From NCBI GenBank assembly GCA_012026785.1, contig VEOW01000121.1:1-33244 (forward strand): a stretch of DNA of 33,244 bases. The letters run 5' to 3'. Below are positions 14,742-22,317 of the stretch, piece by piece (within the stretch, counting starts at the first letter, position 1; each line of letters begins with the position of its first letter). A program made the translations under genes and the position numbers. The DNA comes from Chloroflexota bacterium (GTDB lineage: Bacteria; Chloroflexota; Limnocylindria; Limnocylindrales; CSP1-4). The notes under the pieces were generated by a model. It saw only the letters and a list, made by a program, of their open reading frames with translations. It ran no database searches and was not told where the DNA came from.

Positions 14742-15215
14742 TCAGCCCGGACGGCGAAGTGATCGCTCGAGCAGGCGCGCCCACAGCACGGCCACCGGCA
14801 CGAACAGCAGCGTCACGGGTAGCAGCAGCCCGGCAAGGGTGAGCAGGGTCACGTAGGACGGCACGAACGGATACGTCCACACCTCGGCGCCGAGCCGCCA
14901 GGCCGTCCAGACCCACGTCCAGCTGACGTAGCCTCCGACCAGCACGAGCACCCCGAGGAGTGCCCGTCTCAGGACGTCCTCACCGGTCCGGGCCGCCCAG
15001 GCCCCGGTCGCCCCGCCTGCGGCGATCACGAGCGCGCCGACCGCCGGAGCCAGCCACGGCGGACCGAGGTAGTACCCCATGCCGACCAGCTGCTTGAAGC
15101 CGAGGAGCAGGTCGCCAGCCAGGGCGCCGACCGCGACCATGGCGGCGACGACGAGCGCCGTGGCCGCAGCCCCCAGCGAGGCGGCGATCGTCAGGAACCA
15201 GGCCCTGGTTCGCAT
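14742..15215 (-). CDS. Four-helix membrane protein, unknown function
   Basis: 157 residues from ATG 15213-15215. Four hydrophobic segments are clear: FLTIAASLGAAATALVVAAM, LAPAVGALVIAAGGATGAW, ALLGVLVLVGGYVSWTWVW and VTLLTLAGLLLPVTLLFVPV. The loop VGMGYYLGPPWLAP after the first helix is rich in Gly, Pro and Tyr. The C-terminus is basic (RLLERSLRRPG) and should be cytoplasmic. I recognise no family. It is divergent from the MBL hydrolase gene, 87 bp apart. The reading frame runs on upstream to 16856 only as the shadow of that hydrolase. Confidence 0.65.
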   Translation of the reverse strand: MRTRAWFLTIAASLGAAATALVVAAMVAVGALAGDLLLGFKQLVGMGYYLGPPWLAPAVGALVIAAGGATGAWAARTGEDVLRRALLGVLVLVGGYVSWTWVWTAWRLGAEVWTYPFVPSYVTLLTLAGLLLPVTLLFVPVAVLWARLLERSLRRPG

Positions 15216-15302
15216 AACGCGATTGAGCGTGCACTCCGGCGGCCGCGACGTCCAGTGCCTCCCGCCCTCGGGATGACGCCCTGCATGGCACACTCGGGCG
15301 GC

Positions 15303-16907
15303 ATGCAGCTGACCTTTCTCGGCGGCGCGCAGACCGTCACCGGCTCGCGCTTCCTCCTCACGACCGAGCGCGCCAACGTGCTCATCGACTGTGGAATGTT
15401 CCAGGGCAGCCCGAACGAGTCGATCAGAAATCGGATCCCGCTGGGCTTCGAACCGGCGACGCTGGATGCGATCCTCGTCACGCACGCGCATCTCGACCAC
15501 TGTGGCCTGCTGCCGATCGCGGTTCGCGAGGGCTTCAACGGGCCGATCTACCTGACCTCCGCGACCGCCGAGCTCGCCGAGCTCGTCCTGCTGGACAGCG
15601 GCCGGCTTCACGAGGAGTTCGCGAAGCGCCACGCCCGCTGGGAACGACGCAACCCCGAGAAGGCGGTGGAGGACGACGAGGAGGACGCCGAGGCGTACCA
15701 GGCGGCGCTCGACGAGGCCGAGGCCGCCGACGCCCTCAATCACGTCCCGACGACGGTCGAACCCGAGCCACCGTCCGACTACGACCCCGAGGCCGAGCTG
15801 CGAGCCCAGCCGCCGGAGCTGATCGTCGACCTCGACGCGCCGCTCTACACCGAGCGGGAGGCCAAGGCCGTCCCGCCGCTCTTCAAGCGGGTCCGCTACG
15901 ACCGCGAGACCGAGGTCGCGCCGGGGGTCTGGGCGACGTATGTCGACGCCGGCCACATCCTCGGCTCGGCGATCATCCGGCTGCGGGTCCGCGACGGTGA
16001 CCCCGAGACAGAGCAGACGATCGTCTTCTCGGGCGACCTCGGCCGGCCCGGCACCCCCATCCTTCGAGACCCGACCTCGGTCCACGAGGCCGATTACGTC
16101 GTCGTCGAATCGACCTATGGCGGGCGCGAGCACGAGCCGTCCCAGGAGGCGACGCGGGTGCTGGCCCAGGTGATCCGCGAGGTCGCCGCCGCCAAGGGTG
16201 TCCTGCTGGTGCCGTCGTTCGCGATCGGTCGAACCCAGGAGGTCGTCTGGGAGCTGGATCGGATGATCGACCGCGGTGACATCCCGCTGCTGCCGCTGTA
16301 CCTCGACTCGCCGATGGCGACCGCCGCGACCGAGATCTACCGCCGCCACCCCGAGTTCTACGACGCGGAGACGAGCCGGATCCTGGCCCGTGGCGGCACG
16401 CCGCTCGACTACCCGCGCCAGACCATCACCCGCCGTGTCGCCGAGTCCAAGGCGATCGAGCGGGCCGAGCGGCCGTACATGATCGTCGCCTCGAACGGGA
16501 TGCTGACCGGCGGCCGCGGCGTCGCCCACCTCCGGAACCTCATCGACGACCCGAAGGCGACCCTGCTGTTCGTCGGCTACCAGGGCCAGGGCACCCTGGG
16601 CGCCCACCTCCAGGCCGGTGCCAGGACCGTTCGAATCGACGGCCAGGTTCGAACCGTTCGCTGCCGGGTCCGTTCGATCAGCGGCTTCTCGGCCCACGCC
16701 GACGAGTCGGAGCTGCTGGACTGGATCGGCCGCTTCGGCGCCGGGAAGCAACCCGGCCAGGCCGGCTACCCTCGAACCGTGTTCCTCGTCCACGGCGACC
16801 CCGATGCCCAGGTGGTGATCGCCCCGAAGGTCGAAGCCCTCGGTTTCCGGGTCCACATCCCGCGCTGGCGCGAGCGGGTCGAGCTGGGGGTTCGAGACGG
16901 CCCCTGA
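15303..16907 (+). CDS. MBL-fold beta-CASP hydrolase (RNA exonuclease-like)
   Basis: 534 residues from ATG 15303. MQLTFLGGAQTVTGSRFLL is a typical start of the metallo-beta-lactamase/beta-CASP family (CPSF73/YsH1/TTHA0252-like), which cut or degrade RNA. Metal motifs are THAHLDHCG (residues 60-68), GHILGS, FSGDLGR, GFSAHAD and LVHGD at the C-terminus. The beta-CASP part has VVESTYGGREH, VLLVPSFAIGRTQE, MIVASNGMLTGGR. An acidic insertion of about 70 residues (EKAVEDDEEDAEAYQAALDE onward) lies between the MBL and CASP parts and is longer than usual. Whether it acts as an RNase is family inference. It is monocistronic with a hairpin after its stop. Confidence 0.9.
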   Translation: MQLTFLGGAQTVTGSRFLLTTERANVLIDCGMFQGSPNESIRNRIPLGFEPATLDAILVTHAHLDHCGLLPIAVREGFNGPIYLTSATAELAELVLLDSGRLHEEFAKRHARWERRNPEKAVEDDEEDAEAYQAALDEAEAADALNHVPTTVEPEPPSDYDPEAELRAQPPELIVDLDAPLYTEREAKAVPPLFKRVRYDRETEVAPGVWATYVDAGHILGSAIIRLRVRDGDPETEQTIVFSGDLGRPGTPILRDPTSVHEADYVVVESTYGGREHEPSQEATRVLAQVIREVAAAKGVLLVPSFAIGRTQEVVWELDRMIDRGDIPLLPLYLDSPMATAATEIYRRHPEFYDAETSRILARGGTPLDYPRQTITRRVAESKAIERAERPYMIVASNGMLTGGRGVAHLRNLIDDPKATLLFVGYQGQGTLGAHLQAGARTVRIDGQVRTVRCRVRSISGFSAHADESELLDWIGRFGAGKQPGQAGYPRTVFLVHGDPDAQVVIAPKVEALGFRVHIPRWRERVELGVRDGP

Positions 16908-16916
16908 CGAATCCTC

Positions 16917-16948
16917 GGGCCGAGCGCCCGCGGAGCTCAGCTCGGCCC
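16917..16948 (+). terminator. GC-rich hairpin after the MBL hydrolase
   Basis: GGGCCGAGC (16917-16925) and GCTCGGCCC (16940-16948) form a perfect 9-bp stem with a 14-nt loop, starting 10 bp after the stop codon. No run of T follows, so it is either a weak terminator, an mRNA 3' stabiliser, or chance in GC-rich DNA. Confidence 0.45.
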
Positions 16949-17007
16949 TCGGAGGGCTCCACTCGTCAAGCTTCTCGCCTGATCACCCATCCGGAAGGAG
17001 AACCACC

Positions 17008-18180
17008 GTGGTCGAAACGACCGCCACCGCCCCGTTCGACATGAGCCAGGTCCAGCGCGGCGCCCGCAACCGGCGCACGCCCTACTACGAGGCCACCCAG
17101 CGCTACGGCCCGAAGGGCTTCACGGTCTACAACCACATGTACTTCCCGATCCGCTACGACTCGTTCGAGGCGGAGTTCGAGGCGCTCCTCAACGCCGTCA
17201 CGATCTGGGACGTCTCGGTGGAGCGATGCCTCGAGATCAGCGGGCCTGACGGCTTCAAGTTCGCCCAGCTCCTGACGCCGCGGGACCTCTCGAAGTGCGC
17301 CGTCGGCCAGGCCAAGTACGTCCTGGTCTGCGATTCGGACGGCGGGATCGTCAACGACCCGGTCCTGACGCGGATGGACGAGAACACGTTCTGGTTCGCG
17401 CTCGCGTCCTCGGATGCGCTGCTGTTCGCCCGCGGGCTCCGGAACGCCTACCCGGACCTTGACGTCACGATCCGCGAGGCGGACGTCGCGCCGCTGCAGG
17501 TCCAGGGCCCGCGGTCGAAGGAGCTCATCCGCGATCTCGTCGGCGAGTCGATCCTCGATCTCAAGTACTACTGGTGGCGCCACGCCGAGATCCGAGGCAC
17601 CCCGGTCGTCATCACCCGGACCGGCTGGACGAGCGAGGTCGGCTACGAGATCTACCTCCTCGATACCTCGAAGGGCACTGAGCTGTGGGAGACGCTCATG
17701 GAGGTCGGGGCGCCGTACGGCGTCCGGCCGACCGGGCCGTCGGACATCCGGCGGATCGAGGGCGGCATCTTCAACTGGGGTGCCGACATGACCTACGAGA
17801 ACAACGCCTTCGAGATGGGTCTCGAGCGGCTGGTGGACTTCGGGCTCGAAGACGACGCCTGCATCTCGATCGCGGCCTACCGTCGGATCCGGGACGAGGG
17901 CGTCGCCCGGCGGCTGGTCGGGGTCGAATTCGACGGCGACCCGTTCCCCGAGCTCAACAACGTCAAGTGGCCGGCCTTCGCCGAGGGCGAGCGCGTCGGC
18001 AAGGTCACCTCGGCGATCTACTCGCCGCGGCTGCGCAAGAACATCGGTTACTGCTGGCTGCCGACCTCGCTGGCCGGCGGCGACGTCCCGATCGCGGTCG
18101 AGACGGAGTGGGGGACCCGCGCCGCGACGCTCGTGCCGATGCCCTTTGTCGACCCGGAGAAGCGCATCCCGATCGGCTGA
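17008..18180 (+). CDS. GcvT-family folate-dependent enzyme, DmdA-like
   Basis: 390 residues from GTG 17008, with GGAAGGAG upstream. It belongs to the aminomethyltransferase (GcvT) fold, which uses tetrahydrofolate as one-carbon acceptor. YTVYNHM-like FTVYNHMYFPIRYDS, TIWDVSVERCLEISGPD, LLTPRDLSKCAVGQAKYV, GGIVNDPV, PLQVQGPRS and RTGWTSEVGYEIYL follow the pattern I associate with dimethylsulfoniopropionate demethylase DmdA more than with glycine-cleavage T-protein. The C-terminal barrel (KVTSAIYSPRLRKNIGYCWL) is present. No gcvH, gcvP or DMSP-pathway gene is nearby. Related clades act on other methylated substrates such as sarcosine or methyl ethers, so the substrate is open. Confidence 0.8.
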   Translation: MVETTATAPFDMSQVQRGARNRRTPYYEATQRYGPKGFTVYNHMYFPIRYDSFEAEFEALLNAVTIWDVSVERCLEISGPDGFKFAQLLTPRDLSKCAVGQAKYVLVCDSDGGIVNDPVLTRMDENTFWFALASSDALLFARGLRNAYPDLDVTIREADVAPLQVQGPRSKELIRDLVGESILDLKYYWWRHAEIRGTPVVITRTGWTSEVGYEIYLLDTSKGTELWETLMEVGAPYGVRPTGPSDIRRIEGGIFNWGADMTYENNAFEMGLERLVDFGLEDDACISIAAYRRIRDEGVARRLVGVEFDGDPFPELNNVKWPAFAEGERVGKVTSAIYSPRLRKNIGYCWLPTSLAGGDVPIAVETEWGTRAATLVPMPFVDPEKRIPIG

Positions 18181-18223
18181 CCGGTGGCGGGACTCAACAC
18201 CGGCTGAGACTCGGCGGCGGCAA

Positions 18224-18430
18224 GCGGGCCAACCGGGCCACTTCTCAACTCAGGTGAACAGCGATGCCTCGAGGGGGCCGCTGTCGCCAGGCTGAGGCCG
18301 CGCATCGGTCGCTGCAGGGAGCGTGGCGCCAGGTGCCTGAGCTCCAGCATTCCGCCATCGCTGCCGGACAGCTCGCTCAATTCCTCCGACGCGTTCAACT
18401 CAGTTGGTAACCTGGCGAGTTGGCGGGCCA
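18224..18430. repeat. Inverted-repeat intergenic element, copy 2
   Basis: The left end (18224-18259) contains CACTTCTCAACTCAGGTGAAC; read as CTTCTCAACTCAGGTGAAC it pairs with the right-end core GTTCAACTCAGTTGGTAAC (18393-18411). Outer flanks GCGGGCCAAC and GTTGGCGGGC also relate. The right end matches that of copy 3 at 39 of 40 positions. The interior includes GCGTGGCGCCAGGTGC, shared with copy 3. The gap lies between convergent genes (the DmdA-like gene and the anti-sigma gene). Confidence 0.62.
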
Positions 18431-18473
18431 TTGGTGTGGTGGCCACGGCCTCCCTGCAGCACACCGGCGAGGG

Positions 18474-18674
18474 GCCACCTGGGCAACTTCCCAAATCAGT
18501 TGAACGGCGAGGCCCCGATTCGCCCTGTTGCAGTTCCCCGGCCGCCCACCGGGGGGCCCACGGCAGCGTGGCGCCACGTGCACGAGCGGCAGATTCGGCC
18601 TTAACCGCCGGCCAGCTGCCCAGATCCCGGCGAAGCGTTCAACTCAGTTGGTAACCGGGCGAGTTGGCGGGCCA
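18474..18674. repeat. Inverted-repeat intergenic element, copy 3
   Basis: The left end (18474-18506) contains CTTCCCAAATCAGTTGAACG and the right end (18635-18674) contains GTTCAACTCAGTTGGTAAC followed by GGCGAGTTGGCGGGCCA. The latter differs from copy 2 at one position of 40, pointing to a recent common origin or gene conversion. The interior contains GCGTGGCGCCACGTGC, almost as in copy 2. Copies 2 and 3 are in the same orientation, 43 bp apart. No coding sequence is present in this stretch. Confidence 0.65.
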
Positions 18675-18706
18675 AATGCATCGAGTGCGGGTACGGCTTC
18701 CGACTC

Positions 18707-19537
18707 CTACGAGCCCAGGGCGGCCTCGAGGACGATGGGGCCGGAGCGCGCGGCGGGATCGCCGTCAGCCGGCTCGAGGCTGACCCGGAAGACCGTTGTC
18801 GGGCCGATCTCGAACGTCGCCCACTCGTCCAGCTCGCCGACCCAGTAGCCGGTCTGGTCGACGAAGTACATCTCGCCCACCGCCCAGCCGGCGCCGTCGT
18901 CACTCAGCCAGCAGCGGTACAGCTTGTCCTCGGCGGGTGGTGCGAGCGCGGTCGTGAGCACGACAAAGTCGTGGCTCGACCAGGAGACCGAGCCGGCCCG
19001 GGTACCGTCGGGCTCGCGAAGGTCGACGATGCGGTGGTTGGGCGCGGCCATGACCCGGTCGACGACGCGGACGACGTACTGCATCCGGCGGGCCTCCGCC
19101 GCCAGCTCGTCGAGGCGCGCCAGCTGGTCGGCGACCAGGCCGGCACCCGCGACGAGCACGAGGACCGCTGCGGCCATCGCCAGCAGGTTGCGGCGGCCCC
19201 AGCCGAGGCGAAGGCCCCGCGCGCGGGTCGCGAAGGATGGCGCCGCGCCGGGCCGCTCCGCACCAGCCGAGGCGAGCACGCGGTCCCGGACGGATTCGGG
19301 CGCGCGAAGCGGCACGATCGCCGCCTCCTCGACGGGACGGCCGGCAACCCCGAGCGCCACGAGCGCCTGCGTTCGGCGCCAGGCCTCGATCTCCGCACGG
19401 CACTCGTCGCAACCGGCGGCATGATCGACGAGGGCCCGGTCAAGGGGGTCGGGCGACGCTTCGAGCGCGGCCAGCCGGCCCGGCTCGAGGGCCAGGTCGG
19501 CGATCCGCTCGTGCGCCGCGGCGTGATCCAGCCTCAT
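18707..19537 (-). CDS. Anti-sigma factor, RskA-like
   Basis: 276 residues from ATG 19537, overlapping the sigma-factor stop by 4 nt (ATGA). A cytoplasmic zinc-finger anti-sigma domain has DHAAGCDECRAE, the H-x3-C-x2-C pattern at His39, Cys43 and Cys46. One membrane helix (LLAMAAAVLVLVAGAGLVA, about residues 118-136) follows. The outer C-terminal domain (LYRCWLSDDGAGWAVGEMYF, then WATFEIGPTTVFRVSLEP and GPIVLEAALGS) is the RskA-type domain. It should bind and hold the sigma factor encoded just upstream and release it by regulated proteolysis, by analogy with mycobacterial RskA. Confidence 0.87.
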   Translation of the reverse strand: MRLDHAAAHERIADLALEPGRLAALEASPDPLDRALVDHAAGCDECRAEIEAWRRTQALVALGVAGRPVEEAAIVPLRAPESVRDRVLASAGAERPGAAPSFATRARGLRLGWGRRNLLAMAAAVLVLVAGAGLVADQLARLDELAAEARRMQYVVRVVDRVMAAPNHRIVDLREPDGTRAGSVSWSSHDFVVLTTALAPPAEDKLYRCWLSDDGAGWAVGEMYFVDQTGYWVGELDEWATFEIGPTTVFRVSLEPADGDPAARSGPIVLEAALGS

Positions 19538-20355
19538 GGCGCGTCACCGCGCCCAGGCGCCGAGGGCTGGCCGGCTCCTGAGGCGGCCTCGATGGATTGT
19601 TCGTCCACGAGTCCGGGCACGGCCACGAGGCGCGCTTGGAGGTGGGCCATGCCCCGTCGCGTCCGCGACTTCACGGTCCCGAGCGGCCAGCCGAGCCGCT
19701 CGGCGATCTCCGACTGCGACAGCCCGCCGGCGTAGGCGAGTGTCAGGACCCGCTGCTCGGGCTCCGGCAGCTCCGACATCGCCGTTCGAACCATCGACTG
19801 GAGCCAGCGGCGCTGGGCGACGCCCTCTGGGTCGGGCGACGGCTGAAGGCCTTCGACGTTCTGGACCGACAGCGCCTGCCCGGTTTCGAGCCAGGCCGGT
19901 CGTTCGACCCCGTCGGCGTCGACGTTCGAAGCGTCCAGGGACAGCGCCAGCCGGTTCGGGCGGCGGGATTCTGCCCTCAGGCGGTCGATCGCCCGGTTGC
20001 GGGCGATGCCGAGCAGCCACGCCAGCAGCGAGCCTGCGGTTGCGTCGAACTGCCTGGCCCGCCGCCACAGCGCCATGAAGGCGTCCTGGGCGACCTCCGC
20101 CGCGGCCTCGCGGTCGCCGAGGAAGCGGACGATCGAGCCGTACACGAAATGGGCGTGCCGGTCGTAGGCGATCACGAAGGCTCGCTCCTCACCCGCGGCG
20201 ATGCGCGCGACGAGCTCGCGATCGTCGAATGGATCGCCGGAGATGCTCACTTGGCCGCTTGCGAGGAGTGCATTGGGCGATGGTCTGCTCGAACTCGTTT
20301 CCTGTCCACGTCGAACGATCCATGGCGCCTCGTCAGTAGTCGTACGGATCGTCAT
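19534..20355 (-). CDS. ECF RNA polymerase sigma factor, SigK-like
   Basis: Up to 273 residues from ATG 20355. Region 2 is DRELVARIAAGEERAFVIAYDRHAHFVYG through VAQDAFMALWRRARQFD and AWLLGIARNRAIDRLR. Region 4 is ELPEPEQRVLTLAYAGGLSQSEIAERLGWPLGTVKSRTRRGM. A longer linker than usual (about 50 residues) joins them. The N-terminal 35 residues lie outside the domain and overlap the upstream lipoprotein gene by 23 nt; GTG at about 20253 (VSISGDPFDD) is an alternative start that removes the overlap. It is coupled to the anti-sigma gene by ATGA. The likely targets include its own operon, which is inference. Confidence 0.88.
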   Translation of the reverse strand: MTIRTTTDEAPWIVRRGQETSSSRPSPNALLASGQVSISGDPFDDRELVARIAAGEERAFVIAYDRHAHFVYGSIVRFLGDREAAAEVAQDAFMALWRRARQFDATAGSLLAWLLGIARNRAIDRLRAESRRPNRLALSLDASNVDADGVERPAWLETGQALSVQNVEGLQPSPDPEGVAQRRWLQSMVRTAMSELPEPEQRVLTLAYAGGLSQSEIAERLGWPLGTVKSRTRRGMAHLQARLVAVPGLVDEQSIEAASGAGQPSAPGRGDAP

Positions 20356-20920
20356 CCTGGGTCTGCTGGGGCGCCGCGGTGGCGGCGGCCGCAGCGACCG
20401 CCTCGCCCGCGGGCGTCACCAGGAACCACACGTCGTTCAGACCCTGGCCATTCGTGTCACCGGGGGCCGGGTCGTTCGCGAAGAAGTACAGCGGGTGGCC
20501 GGCATAGGCGACCTGGCGACCGCCCTCGGGTCGCTCGAAGGTCGTGAGGGCGCCCGTGACGCCGGCGCCGGCGGCCGGCTCCGAGCCCTCCGGGACGAGG
20601 ACGGCCGGCCAGTTGGCGAGGCAGCCCTCCGTGCAGGCCGATCCCGTGCCGCCCTCGGGGTCGGGGGTGAAGAGGTAGACCGCGTTCCCGTCGACGGGCA
20701 GGATCTGGCCGTATGTCGGGTCCTGGCTGACCTCGATCGTCACCGCCACGGCCATCGGCGATTCCATCGAATCACTCGTGGCGGTGGGCTGCGGGGCAGT
20801 CGAGGGGGTGGCGGTTGGGCCGGCGCCGCCGCCGGTTGGTCCGGTGCAGGCAGCGGCGAAGATCGCGACGAACACGGTGGGGACGACGACGCTCCTGAGC
20901 GTCCCGCGTCGGCGGTGCAT
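20333..20920 (-). CDS. COG4315-type repeat lipoprotein
   Basis: 195 residues from ATG 20920, with AGGAGG directly upstream. A lipoprotein signal (VVVPTVFVAIFAAAC) leads to a Thr/Pro-rich linker. The rest holds two copies of the secreted repeat seen in COG4315: GNAVYLFTPDPEGGTGSACTEG with CLANWPAVL, and GHPLYFFANDPAPGDTNGQG with VWFLVTPAG. The Y-x-F-x-x-D motif and the Cys pair before NWP are diagnostic. The biochemical role is unknown. It is the first gene of an operon with the sigma and anti-sigma factors, so it is likely part of that envelope-stress regulon. Confidence 0.85.
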   Translation of the reverse strand: MHRRRGTLRSVVVPTVFVAIFAAACTGPTGGGAGPTATPSTAPQPTATSDSMESPMAVAVTIEVSQDPTYGQILPVDGNAVYLFTPDPEGGTGSACTEGCLANWPAVLVPEGSEPAAGAGVTGALTTFERPEGGRQVAYAGHPLYFFANDPAPGDTNGQGLNDVWFLVTPAGEAVAAAAATAAPQQTQDDDPYDY

Positions 20921-21009
20921 GGAACCTCCTCGATGCGCGCTTCTCGGTCGGGTGTTTCGTGACCGTTACAGATCCATACGCCCGGGAGGCTGGAGCGGAT
21001 CGCTCGGGA

Positions 21010-21936
21010 TCAGCGGGGTCGGAGCCCACCGCGGGCGGCGATTCGAAGCTCGGCGTCGCTCCAGCCCGGTTCGAACGGCACGCCGGGCGCGTCGAGGTCG
21101 AGCACGAGTGGCGCATGGTCGGACGGGATCGGCTTGCCCTTGCGGGCCTCGCGGTCGATCTCGATGGCCACGACGCGATCGGCGACCGGTCGGGTCGGGA
21201 GCAGGTGGTCGATCCGCATCCCGAAGTTCTTGTGGAAGTTGCCGGCTCGGTAGTCCCACCAGGTGAATCGACCGCGGGCATCGGGATGGGCCTCGCGGTA
21301 GGCGTCCCGGAGCCCCCACTCGAGGAGGCTCCGGAAGGCCTCGCGCTCCTCGTTCGAGACGTGCGTTCCGCCGTGGGCCAGGCGGGGGTCCCAGACGTCC
21401 TCGTCGGCCGGCGCGACGTTGAGATCGCCGCCGAGCAGCAGGGCCTCGTCCGGGCGGCGGGTCTCGTCCAGCCAGCGTCGAACGCGCCGGAACCAGCGCA
21501 GCTTGCCCTCGTAGAACGGCGACCCGACGACCCGGCCGTTGGGGGCGTAGAGGCTCATCACTCGTATGGGGTCGCGCCCGGGTGCCGTCACGACGACCGA
21601 CGCCATGCGAGCCTCGTCGAACGGATCGAAGTCCTCCTCCAGGAGCGACACCGCCGCTCCCGCGCCGCTGTCGCGGACCGGGCCGTCGCCGAAGTTGGTG
21701 ATCGGGTCGCTGATCGCGAGGCCGTCCCGGACCGCGATCGCGACGCCGTTCCAGCGCCCCTCGCCGTGGTGGACGAGCTGGTAGCCGGCCATCTGGAAGG
21801 TCATCAGCGGAGCGTCGGCGTCGGACAGCTTGGTCTCCTGCATCAGCAGGACGTCGGGCGCGGCGCGGGCCAGCCACCACTCGACCTTCTCGAGGCGGGC
21901 CTTGAGGGAGTTGACGTTCCAGGTCGCGATGCGCAT
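21010..21936 (-). CDS. xth: Exodeoxyribonuclease III / AP endonuclease
   Basis: 308 residues from ATG 21936. MRIATWNVNSLKAR, LLMQETKLSD (metal-binding Glu), VMSLYAPNG, LLLGGDLNVAPADEDV, RFTWWDYRAG, and MRIDHLLPTRP with IPSDHAPLV at the end are the hallmarks of the EndoIII/Mg-dependent exonuclease III family. It cleaves DNA at abasic sites in base excision repair and would act after a uracil-DNA glycosylase such as the one at the right of this window. It is somewhat longer than typical (about 260) owing to a C-terminal tail. The ACT-domain gene lies 33 bp upstream on the same strand. Confidence 0.95.
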   Translation of the reverse strand: MRIATWNVNSLKARLEKVEWWLARAAPDVLLMQETKLSDADAPLMTFQMAGYQLVHHGEGRWNGVAIAVRDGLAISDPITNFGDGPVRDSGAGAAVSLLEEDFDPFDEARMASVVVTAPGRDPIRVMSLYAPNGRVVGSPFYEGKLRWFRRVRRWLDETRRPDEALLLGGDLNVAPADEDVWDPRLAHGGTHVSNEEREAFRSLLEWGLRDAYREAHPDARGRFTWWDYRAGNFHKNFGMRIDHLLPTRPVADRVVAIEIDREARKGKPIPSDHAPLVLDLDAPGVPFEPGWSDAELRIAARGGLRPR

Positions 21937-21969
21937 CGGTTCGTGTTGGGTGGCGCCGGCGCGGGCGCG

Positions 21970-22233
21970 TCAGCGGCTGCCCCGCAGGTCGCGGATCGTC
22001 ATGCCGTCCATCTCGGGCGTCGCCCCGCCATGCTCCTCGAACGGCAGCTCCAGCGACTGGAAGGCCTCGCGGGTGGCCGCGGGATCGGAGGTCGTCAACA
22101 TCAGGGCGCCGTCGGTGTCCTCGGCGACGCCGACGATCCCGGTGATGTTCACGTTCCGGTCCGCCAGCGCCTGGGCGACGCGCGCCAGCGCTCCGGGCCG
22201 GTCATCGAGCTGGACGGTGAACCAGACCATCAT
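21970..22233 (-). CDS. Single ACT-domain protein
   Basis: 87 residues from ATG 22233 (or the adjacent ATG 22230), with GGAGG upstream. VWFTVQLDDRPGALARVAQALADRNVNITGI is a classic ACT-domain start (D-RPG-L-----L---N-NI). The following strand (GALMLTTSDPAATREAFQSL) completes the fold. Stand-alone ACT domains bind amino acids or similar small ligands and can regulate enzymes in trans. The ligand cannot be read. It lies 33 bp upstream of xth in the same direction and 84 bp from the divergent ArsC-like gene. Confidence 0.85.
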   Translation of the reverse strand: MMVWFTVQLDDRPGALARVAQALADRNVNITGIVGVAEDTDGALMLTTSDPAATREAFQSLELPFEEHGGATPEMDGMTIRDLRGSR

Positions 22234-22304
22234 CGCGGCCTACCTCCTGCCGACCGATCTGCCCCCTTCGAATCGATGGTAGCGGCTGGCCGGGCCACCA
22301 GCCC

Positions 22305-22317
22305 TACCCTTGGCGTC
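22305..22317 (+). promoter_or_regulatory. Leaderless-type promoter of the ArsC-like gene
   Basis: TACCCT at 22305-22310 ends 7 nt before GTG 22318, and no Shine-Dalgarno sequence precedes the start. This matches the spacing seen at pyrE and the FAD oxidoreductase. Confidence 0.4.

Noticed and set aside
14742-16856. A 704-residue minus-strand ORF
   Set aside because: Only the last 157 residues make a plausible membrane protein; the rest is antisense to the MBL hydrolase, which has full metal motifs.
18404-18654. Short plus-strand ORFs inside the repeat elements
   Set aside because: They have no ribosome-binding site, no hydrophobic or domain pattern, and follow the repeat ends; two similar copies arise only because the elements are repeats.
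18391-18674. Integron attC-like sites, because of the GTTGGTAAC and GTTCAAC cores in inverted pairs
   Set aside because: The ends do not match the RYYYAAC/GTTRRRY scheme consistently, no integrase or cassette ORFs are present, and the copies are not arrayed between cassettes.
18224-18674. CRISPR array
   Set aside because: Only two copies lie together, repeats are at element ends rather than regularly spaced, and no cas genes are present.
20959-22317. A long plus-strand extension in front of the ArsC-like gene
   Set aside because: It runs antisense to xth and the ACT-domain gene; the ArsC homology starts only after GTG 22318.
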